From assembly GCA_039619475.1 (NCBI GenBank), contig CM077115.1:153797774-153861773 (forward strand): a stretch of DNA of 64,000 bases, in the 5' to 3' direction. Below are positions 55,758 to 64,000 of the stretch, piece after piece. The position numbers and the translations under genes were made by a program. Below the pieces are notes generated by a model. It saw nothing but the letters and a program-made list of their open reading frames with translations. It was not told where the DNA came from and did no database searches. This stretch comes from Icerya purchasi. Taxonomy: Eukaryota > Arthropoda > Insecta > Hemiptera > Monophlebidae. Positions within the stretch are counted from its first letter, which is position 1, and every line of letters starts with the position of its first letter.

Positions 55758-57185
55758 AAGAAAAGAAAAGTCTGAATTTGGCGATGCATGTGTATGTTTT
55801 TTCACAATGATGAAACGGAATATTTTTCCCCCCCTCCGAAATGGTCGGGATCTCTAATTTTTTTGTAGCTTTTCACATTTTCTTGTAACTTTCTGTCACC
55901 ACTTTGTTGTCTTCTAATTTTCTCGATCTTGCGCAGTTTTTCCCTACACTCATTCACTCACTCACTCTGGTAATGTATATAACCGGTGTAGCCTTAGAAT
56001 AAATACTTATTTGGACGGAGTTCAATTACATTCGAATAATTCTACGCGCTGTTAATTGCAACGAGAAAACGACTACAGCTAATTGCAGCTATTCGCTCGC
56101 CTTCACTAGTGTGATTGCTAAGAAAAGGGTCATAAGAATGACATTTATCGTTTATTGTTATTGATATTATTATTCTTGATTGTGATTCGGTAAGACTCGC
56201 ACCATTTATTTGGCTAATCGGTTTCACAAATAACTTATGTGACTTTGGCCACTTCAGCGTCGCGTCATTTATTTAAACAATAACGCTGGAAATATATTTG
56301 CATTCACGCGATACGGATAAATTGAAGGAAGTATTAATTTACGATATTTTTTCTGTAATTTCCAACTATCGTAACGAATATTAATCGCATACAAACTGGA
56401 TAACTGAATATGAGGTAGCGTTATAGCCTTTTTTCGAGAACCCACAGTTACACATGTGTATATACAAGAATTGCTCATTTAATAATACACGCGTTAAACG
56501 AGCTCTGACCCGAACATGCAAATCAATTTAATAACAAGCAAAGTCAAACATTCAGCAGTCATGTATACACAAAAACTATGATTTCTATATAAATTACATT
56601 ATTCGTTTTTATGTCGAAGTATCCTGCCATTAAACAAAAAAAAAAAAAAAAAAAAAATATCCACAAGCCGGAAATATTATTACAAATTAATAACGTCCTG
56701 TTAATTTGAATACTGACGTAATATTTAAATTCGTCTTGCCAGACGTAATTGTTATATTTCATCAGGATAAAAAGATACTATACTTTTATTTCTACATATG
56801 TTGTGATAAATAAGTTTATTATTTACTTTACACCGTGATGTAAATAAACGTATTAATTTTAATAAACCTTCAAAATACGATGATCATACTTAAACATTGG
56901 TCACCTCTATTTTAAAACTGCTCGTTTTGTAGTATTTTCCCGGCACAATAACCAATCGATTCATCAAACAACCCTAAAAGTAAAGTAAAGTAAAGTAAAG
57001 TAAGATAGCCTTATTAACGCAGGGCGTCTGGAATTGTGAAGTTAAGGTTCACAGTGCACTAAGCCTAATGGATCTGAATACTAGGCCGGTTTCTTTCTCT
57101 CAGCCGCCTTTAAGACACTCTTAAAAACTTCTAATTCGCGACTTTAATCGAAATCGTTAAAGCCGTTTCCGAGAACTTAATTACT

Positions 57186-57231
<46 letters not shown>

Positions 57232-58629
57232 AAAATAAATTAACTGGAAAACTATTGCAGCGATTATCCACATTATCTAAAACTTTGTGTTCGATGTAAC
57301 GTTTAATAATTTTTATATGTAAATATGCGAATTTTATAAAACGAAAAAGCAATTGAAATACAAAAAAAGAAAATAAAAAAAGTTACACCTATAAATTATA
57401 AACACGGTAAAAAAAGAATTATAGTACACAATAATAATAATAGGAGGAACGTTTATTCAATCGCGTAAATCATAAAAAAATACCAATCGGATTTTATTTA
57501 CGTTAAAATTCAGAAATTCGAAATTAATGAACCGGCGGCGTCTCCAAGAAGATAGCAGAGAAGTTATTAGACGGCAAGCGATTTTGTTCGTTGATTCTTT
57601 TTCTTTCGTTCGTTCGGATGTGAAAGCGGAAAAGAATAGCCGGAAAAGAGGGAATCGGTTAAATTCTGAAAAACGCGAATGGAACTCTTTTTTTCACCAT
57701 TGCGCGCTAAATCTCGTTTAAAAAAGAATGGAAAATGCAGCAACGCTCGGAAGCAAACAGGGCACGAACAAAAGCCAACGCGGGTAGCGGTATTATTAGA
57801 ACGAACGTAAAAACTCACAAAGGAAAAAAACGGCCCTTTGCGAGTTTCATTATTCAAGAGTTGCCTTTAAGACAACTTGTCTTCATTGCTTAAGTCAACA
57901 TTATAAATGCTTTCTTCGGCATGGACTAACTTACATACAGCGTAGTGCGCGGTCGTGTCGCAGCTAGCACTAACTTTGAGTCGCGCGTCTATTTTCAATA
58001 ATACTCGGCTGAAATATGAAGGCGGAAAAGGTCGAAATGAGCTCGCCTTATCGCGAATAAAATTTATGACTTTCGAAAAGCTCTTCCCCCTAAGCCGCCA
58101 CTAACGCAACTGGTCGTAAAATTTTCCCCGTCCTAGCCGAGAATATACCCGGGCGAGTTTTAAGTCGCGAACACGAGAGACCGTAAAAACCAATTAACAG
58201 ATTCGTTAAAATAAAGAACCGACCGCCGAGTACTCTAATAAAATCCGATTTAACGCAACTACGCTTCCTAATCAACAACGGCTGCCAATTACTTGTTTAT
58301 AAGATTTCGAACATTTTCACGTCTTTTTTTGGCCGAATTTTGACAAATGCCCGGCTCCCCTTTTTCAGTAAGTATCACGCTTATTCACCGCTGCTGCAGC
58401 CGGAAGCACGAGTAAACTTTTAATCCGCTACAGCGGTAGTGTGTCATTTAAACGCGCGGTCAAGATTAATCCGCTACACTATTGGGATTTAAAAAACGGT
58501 TCAAAATTAAAGAGTAGTAGTATAAGGTTAAGAAAAGGTTAGGCTTAGCGGGCCTAAACAGATTGTTGTTGGAAAGTTCAGAGCGAAATAAAAATGATTT
58601 AGGCCGATTGGAAAACCTAAACTAAAAAG
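55758..58629. other. No gene recognised; simple repeats
   Basis: An A-run lies at 56636-56656, a (TAAAG)n pentanucleotide array at 56973-57003 and (TA)n at 57189-57228. At about 55975 there is a TATATAA box followed 22 bases later by AATAAA, which is LTR-like but without identifiable ends. The stretch 57520-58480 is CpG-richer than its surroundings and might be unique host sequence. Confidence 0.45.
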
Positions 58630-59188
58630 ACGGTAGTATCCCCCCCCCCGGGGGGGGGGTAAATCTACGAATTGGCAACACTGATGATTCATAATTAATT
58701 TAAATAAGTACAATCCCTAATCATATACTAGAGGGGGAAAAAATTGATACGTGGAAAAAGGAGGTGCAAAAATGGTTGAAGGAATGGTGCAAATACTGAA
58801 GATCAGGTCTCGTCTTTTATCTCGTTACTCTATTTGATGATTTTTTCCTGTTTACGGTTTTGTCGGTGTTTGACACTTTGTCGTGTCCTTCCTGGATTTT
58901 AGGCTCCCACTGATCATGTTTTATTTCAATTCTAAATATTAAGCTGTCTGTGTATTATATTGATGTTCAGATGCGTATTACGCGGCATTGTTGTTTTATT
59001 GACATTCATATGTATGCTATTACTTTAATATGCATAATGCTAAGTTTATCATTATTGTTAGTTACGAAATAAGTTAAGTAGTTGTAATTTGTGTACTATA
59101 TATCTATTATAATAAACGTTGATAAGAGTGTTGGGCATTCACACAACGGGCATATTTGCCCTGTGAAACCCACAACTTATTGTTAAAA
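58630..59188 (+). pseudogene. LINE family K, copy K4 (C-terminus and 3' UTR)
   Basis: A C10G10-like palindrome (58640-58660) is followed by GTAAATCTACGAATTG, exactly as in K2. The coding tail reads IDTWKKEVQKWLKEWCKY (about 58745-58797), which aligns with the K1 tail NLNIWKDKIKIWLIAWCKE. The 3' end has AATAAACG, a hairpin at 59138-59167 and the end ACCCACAACTTATTG then an A-tail to about 59188. 5'-truncated. Confidence 0.65.
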
Positions 59189-59477
59189 AAAGAAAGGAAA
59201 CGTCGAGCTAGGGAAACATTCGAAGAAGATATAGTTAGCGTCATGTGCATAATTAGGTTTTTTTAGAATGGTCGAGGATTAGGGCGAGCGGGATAGAATA
59301 AAAGTGAAAACTGAAAGCGGGACTAGATGAAAGGTTTCATTTCATAAATAAGAGGACGACATTTCTAATTGAAATTACCGTTATTCGAAACCATCAGTGA
59401 AACTGTCGGTATATCATGTATACTTTTGGCCCGACATGTGCTAAATGTAATCTTTAATATGTTTTATCTCTGCTTGG

Positions 59478-60746
59478 TAGTGAAAACCAATCGGACAGGT
59501 GGTATAATTAAGAACCTTAAAAATAAAATACCAACTGGAGTAGATGAAATCTCAAACGGATTCTTAAATAAGTTCAATATATTACATATCCTCCTGATGT
59601 AATAGCCAAGTTAATCAATTTATTATTTTATTATAATTATTTCCCCGGAAAGGTGGTAAATAATGAGGACGGTTATTCGACCTAAAATCAGTAAGGACCC
59701 AAAGTCGTCCAGCTCGTCTAGAGCAGTTTCCTTAATATCAAACTTTGGTAAAATATTATATATAGGAAAAATGTATACTTAACAAATTTCAAGATTTTAC
59801 AAACAAAAATAATATAATTAATAAAAACCAATTTGGCACATTACACGGTAGATCATCAGAATTAGCAATATGTAATATTATTTAAACCATAAAGAGTTTT
59901 AAAGATAAATCGTTAAAATGCTGTCTACTTACGCCAGACGTAACACGAAGGCTTTTGATAGCCTCGACCTAAATAAACTGATTGAGTTACTAAAGAAATT
60001 AGGACTCGATAATGGCTTATTAAATATTATAAATCGGTACTTCGATAATAGACATACAATCATACAGATAAACAGTTCTTACAGTAAAAAAAAAAAAAAA
60101 AATTTAATGGGTTTACCCCAAGGGTCGGTGTTAAGACCATACCTCTGGAACATCATTTTTTTACAACAATTAACGTTACCAAACGATATAAATATAATCA
60201 CATTCGTAGTTGTCATTGCAGATAAAAATGAAACAATGTTGGAAAATAAAATATACAAAGTTTACACTGAAATTGAAACATGGCTCACGGAATTTAATCT
60301 TGAAATAAACGAAAATAAATCAAACTATATTCTCTTTAATAGTAAAATTAATAAAAAATCACTTTAATGAAACTTTGATTAAATATCAAATATGCAACGC
60401 AAATTAAATACTTAGATGTTAGTATAGCCAATAATTTGAAATTTTATAATCATTTTAATTATGTAAGAAATAAAATTAACAAATTCATGCTGATTTTCAA
60501 CAAACTTTTCAACAATAATAATCGAATAATAAATTATAAAAAGGGAATGATGTTGTATAAATGTATAATAGTACCAAATATTATTTACGGCAGTATTATT
60601 TATTTAGATATGCTAGGGACTACTAACAGATTTCTAAGTAATAATTAAACGTTTTCAAAGAGAGGTTGCCATTAAACTGATTAAAGTGTACAGAACTACC
60701 AGCTATTTAGCTGCAATAGTTATCGCAGGCATGTTACCTCCTTAAA
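59478..60746 (+). pseudogene. LINE family C (R1-like), copy C2, first part
   Basis: RT pieces: LKNKIPTGVDEISNGFL (about 59518), RAVSLISNFGKIL (59720), TKAFDSLDLNKLIELLKK (59949), LMGLPQGSVLRPYLWNIIF (60106), then FVVVIADKNE at about 60205. Here the YADD or FADD block is damaged by a frameshift, so the catalytic aspartates are lost. The thumb reads HFNYVRNKINKFMLIFNKLF (60452) and ends IVIAGMLPP at 60742. It is AT-rich and related to C1. LINE E is inserted at about 60746, and C2 resumes at 63395. Confidence 0.75.
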
Positions 60747-63394
60747 ATTTATGCATAAGCTTGAAACTCCCGTCGAACCTCTAGATCAAAGAGCTCTACT
60801 ACAGGCGTCGGATAAATTTGCGAATTGGCTAGATAGAGAAATCACATGGTCAGAACTAATCAAAAGTTTAGATCATCGGAAAACTTCCTCTGCGGGGGTG
60901 GATGGGATACCCTATAGGGCTATCCAGACGCTTCCAGTCGAAGTGAAAAATATGTTATTAAAGTTCTTTAATAAATCACTAGACACGGGATATATCCCAG
61001 ATACTTGGAAAGAATATTACATCTGTCCGATCTTGAAACCCGGTAAAAACAAAAACGATCATAATTCATACAGGCCCATATCCTTACTCTCATGTATAGG
61101 TAAAACGATGGAAAATATTATAAAATACAGAATAGAATGGTGGGCCAACCGCTTCAGAATAGCATCCAAGGTCCAATACGGGTTTAAAAAATCCTTGAGC
61201 ACTAGAGATGCACTAATAAACCTAATAAACGACCTTCAAATAAGCCTTTCTAAGAACTGGTATTCCATTATAGTTTTTATTGACCTCAAATCGGCATATG
61301 ATAGTGTGCATCTTAATACCCTAATCGAAATACTCATTAAGTTAGGAATTTCTAAAAAAATTGCCTATTGGATACACAGCTATTTTCATAATAGAAAATT
61401 GACTATGTTATCGGGAGGAAGAACCTATGAGTCGGTAAACTCGGGGAAGGGATTACCTCAAAGTAGTCTACTCAGCCCATGTCTATACACACTATATACA
61501 AAAGATATAGAAAAAATTCAAGGGCGAAATATCAAAGTCATTTAGTATGCGGATGACTTGGCGGTATACTCATCGGCAGGGTCTCTAAAAACGGCAACGA
61601 GCAGAGTGACGGAGGCTCTAAAGAAATTAACATCAACGTTAAACAGGCTCCACATTCAGATTAATGCCGAAAAAACTCAGGGGCTAATAGTGACCAGGAA
61701 GACCATGCGGCTATATCCATTAATAAGAATAGGTAATAAAACCGTGGCTTTCCAAAACTCAGCCAAGTATCTAGGAGTCAAGTTAGACTCAAAATTGTCT
61801 TGGAACGATGAACTTAAAAATATAACCGAAAAATGTGAGAAAGATCTCAACGTATTAAGATCCCTAACAGGAAGAAAATGGGGAGCTCATCCATATTCGC
61901 TCCAAACAATATATAAAACAATAATACGGACCCACATAGAATACGCAGCCCCAATATTAAATTTAAACAATACAAAAATTAAAAAATTACAGATTATTCA
62001 AAACAGAGCCCTTCGGCTCTGCCTAGGGTCTATGAAATCTACACCAGTTCACGTAGTCAATGCTGAATGCGCAGAACCTCCGGTTAAATTCCTCCTTAAA
62101 CATTCTACGGACAAATTTTACATAAAAAATAAAGAGTATCGCTTTCATCCAATAAATAAACAAATACCCATCTTAGACAGCTTAAAAAATCGGGATTACT
62201 GGAGGTTTACTACAACTCCCCCAATACTTACTAGTTTTAACTACTACTTTGATCTAAAAATTTATAATAACATTAAACCGGCGCCATTTTGGATGGATTT
62301 CCAAGAATCGCTTTACTGCCCACGAGTCGAATTAGATACGAAAGAATTTCTTAAAACTAATCAGCCAATGTCAAATCACAACAGTTTGATAATGAATAAC
62401 ATATTAAAATCCCGTTTCAATGATTATCAAATCTTCTATACCGACGGATCGTTTGATCTGGGACAAAATAGGTACACTGCAGCCTTTTATTATCCCAGAC
62501 GGGAGCTGTTTCAAATTTTTCGACTGATACACGCAGGATCGTCCTTTACGGTGGAACTATATGCTATATTAAAAAGCCTAGAATATTCTAGAAGATTCGT
62601 CGGACAAAAAATATTAATTTCAACAGACTCTTTGGCCGTACTGCATAAACTTTCACACGGAATTGGCAAGAAAACATCAAATATAGAATGCCTTATAAGA
62701 AGACAAGCATTTAATTTACAACAGGCAGGCACGGATATAGTTCTAAAGTGGATTCCGTCGCACTGCGGTATTAAGGGAAATGAAATAGTAGATAGATTAG
62801 CAAGAACCGAAGTAGATAGAACAATTGCTCAAAAATTAAATTGATGGAAGTTTTTACCGATAATTAAAGAACACATTATAATCGAGTGGAACGCTGAGTA
62901 TCAACAGATTAGTGATCAAAAAGGGAAAGATTATTCAAGAATACAGAAGTATGTCCCAAGAGCCCCTTGGTTTAAATGAGCGAACGACTTGGGAAGAGAC
63001 TTTATAGCGACGATAACGAGATTGAGAACAGGACACAACAAAACCCCCGTCCACTTGGCAAAAATTAATATCATCAATGATAGTACATGCAGTAGTTGTA
63101 AAACAGACGGTTCAATAGATCATTTTATCTGGCAATGTAAAGTCTACGAGCAGGGTAGGGACAAACTCAGAGCAGAAACCTTAGCAGAACTGCATACCTT
63201 CCCGGTTTCAGTGACACGGATAATTGCAGATCCACTGTCGAAGGTAGCGGCATTAATATATAAATTTATAAAATATCACAACATAGAAACTTAGAAATAA
63301 TAAATAAGAAAGTTCTATAAAACACCCTATACAGGGCTAAGCAAAAGAAAAAACTGGATAAATGGCGAAAGCTAAGCCAAAAAAAAAAAAAAAT
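60747..63394 (+). mobile_element. LINE E: 5'-truncated element inserted in C2
   Basis: Begins inside the RT domain and continues through RNase H and a C-terminal finger to an A-tail at about 63379-63394. Endonuclease and ORF1 are missing. The surrounding R1-like copy C2 is interrupted by it. RT sequence and domain order are closest to family A of this window (SAYDSVHLNTL against SAYESVHLPTL), so it is probably another RNase H-bearing I-group LINE. I could not identify a target-site duplication. Confidence 0.85.
60751..63294 (+). pseudogene. LINE E ORF2: RT, RNase H and zinc finger in one frame with three stops
   Basis: One frame is maintained over about 848 codons. RT: SSAGVDGIPYRAIQTLP (about 60887), SYRPISLLSCIGKTMENI (61067), KVQYGFKKSLS, IVFIDLKSAYDSVHL (about 61270), GKGLPQSSLLSPCLYTLY and YADDLAVYSS at 61546. 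RNase H: IFYTDGSFDLG (62431), TVELYAILKSLEYS, LISTDSLAVLHKL and WIPSHCGIKGNEIVDRLAR (62749). C-terminus: ITRLRTGHNKTPVHLAKI and CSSCKTDGSIDHFIWQC (63090-63138). In-frame stops are TAG 61543-61545 directly before YADD (CAG is the likely ancestor), TGA 62842-62844 and TGA 62977-62979. There are no frameshifts, so the copy is fairly young. Confidence 0.88.
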
Positions 63395-63915
63395 AATACG
63401 AACTGCAAAAACGTATAAATGTGTTTTTAATTAAAAATAAAGTTGGGATAAATCATAATTTCGGTAACGTTCGATATAGCTTTCCTTACTACAATTATGT
63501 AAAGTGATAAAAGAAAAACAATTTAAAAAAATTTTAAATGAATACTGCATTAATAAATATCAAGAGATATGGAATAACTATAACGGGCTTGCTAAACACT
63601 TCTTTCCCAAAACATCATAGACAAAATGAATAATAAGGACTTTGTACCTAATTTTTTTAACGTGCAGTTCATATCCGGACATGGTAATTTTGGAATTTAT
63701 TTATGTAAGTTCCTGAATTAATAGATAATGAAAACTGTAAAAGATGTAATTTCATAGATAATGTAGGGCATATATTAAATGCTCGTAATCACGCTAATAA
63801 GATATTTAATAATTTATACGCAACGGATTTAGTTACAAATATTTTTAATGAATTTAAGAAATTCGCCATCGAAGAAATGTATACACACCGTAAGCAAAAT
63901 AATTCGATAAATTAA
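63395..63915 (+). pseudogene. LINE family C (R1-like), copy C2, second part
   Basis: Resumes after LINE E with degraded sequence including QFISGHGNFGIYL (after frame correction, about 63664) and NCKRCNFIDNVGHILN (63733-63780). This is the same TGHG plus CxxC...H finger as in C1, here with Arg where the last Cys is expected. An open stretch FNEFKKFAIEEMYTH ends NNSIN then TAA at 63913-63915. Confidence 0.75.
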
Positions 63916-64000
63916 TATTAAGTATTTTTAATAGAAACTAATTAGTACATGATTGTAAAATGGGATCACAGGCAACCATAAAATTAATTGGATGGGGCCT
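63916..64000. other. End of window; no feature
   Basis: Short AT-rich sequence, possibly the 3' UTR of C2. Confidence 0.4.

Noticed and set aside
55860..56060. A second solo LTR around the TATATAA and AATAAA at about 55975-56010
   Set aside because: No TG...CA termini or target-site duplication could be located.
1..64000. CRISPR arrays, bacterial operons, rRNA genes
   Set aside because: No spaced direct repeats, no Shine-Dalgarno-led gene clusters and no rRNA sequence seen; the window is eukaryotic.

Overview
The window is AT-rich eukaryotic DNA, almost certainly from an arthropod and most likely an insect. The evidence is the many non-LTR retrotransposon (LINE) lineages, including an R1-like lineage with the C-terminal motif typical of that arthropod clade, a Jockey element, tRNA-derived SINEs, and a decayed copy of a multi-copy protein family that I associate with arthropod genomes. 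I could not identify any host gene. Two short splice-site-bounded open frames (21105-21218 plus, 44040-44296 minus) are the only host exon candidates. There is no rRNA, true tRNA, CRISPR array or bacterial-type operon.

The main content is a graveyard of LINEs, which I name by letter because clades are only partly resolvable by eye. Family A (RNase H-bearing, pyrimidine-rich sense strand) has six copies: 4970-6288 (+), 19177-19741 (-), 20105-20216 (-), a full-length copy at 21414-28379 (-) with a 14-bp target-site duplication, 28515-32128 (+, split by a DNA transposon) and 54494-55757 (+, split by a solo LTR). Family K (CR1/Jockey-like 3' ends) has four copies: 3430-4636 (+), 16325-17090 (-), 53098-53727 (-) and 58630-59188 (+). 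Three of these share a 3' hairpin with compensatory base changes. Family C (R1-like) has two copies. One is split by LINE B (47823-52548) and the other by LINE E (60747-63394), at nearly the same place in C. Single relics are G (endonuclease, 7085-7830), J (Jockey, 12380-14700 minus), F (15030-16320), H (36871-37575, only the two ends of an element) and D (53728-54434).

Other mobile DNA comprises a long-armed foldback element at 404-816 with a tRNA-SINE inside one arm, a half copy of it at 11700-12280 with a different tRNA-SINE inside, a 1.1-kb terminal-inverted-repeat transposon at 29586-30687, a 402-bp solo LTR at 55187-55588, and a 3.2-kb imperfect inverted repeat at 39945-43175.

The most interesting item is the full-length family A element. 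Between its gag-like ORF1 and its endonuclease/RT ORF2 lies a third open frame of 383 codons (26395-25244 minus). It encodes a hydrophobic protein, and its TGA overlaps the ATGATG start of ORF2. The element also begins with two tandem ~110-bp units, which look like promoter monomers. The stretches between elements (notably 8881-11699, 17091-19176, 32129-36563, 44297-46878 and 55758-58599) hold no feature I can support beyond simple repeats.
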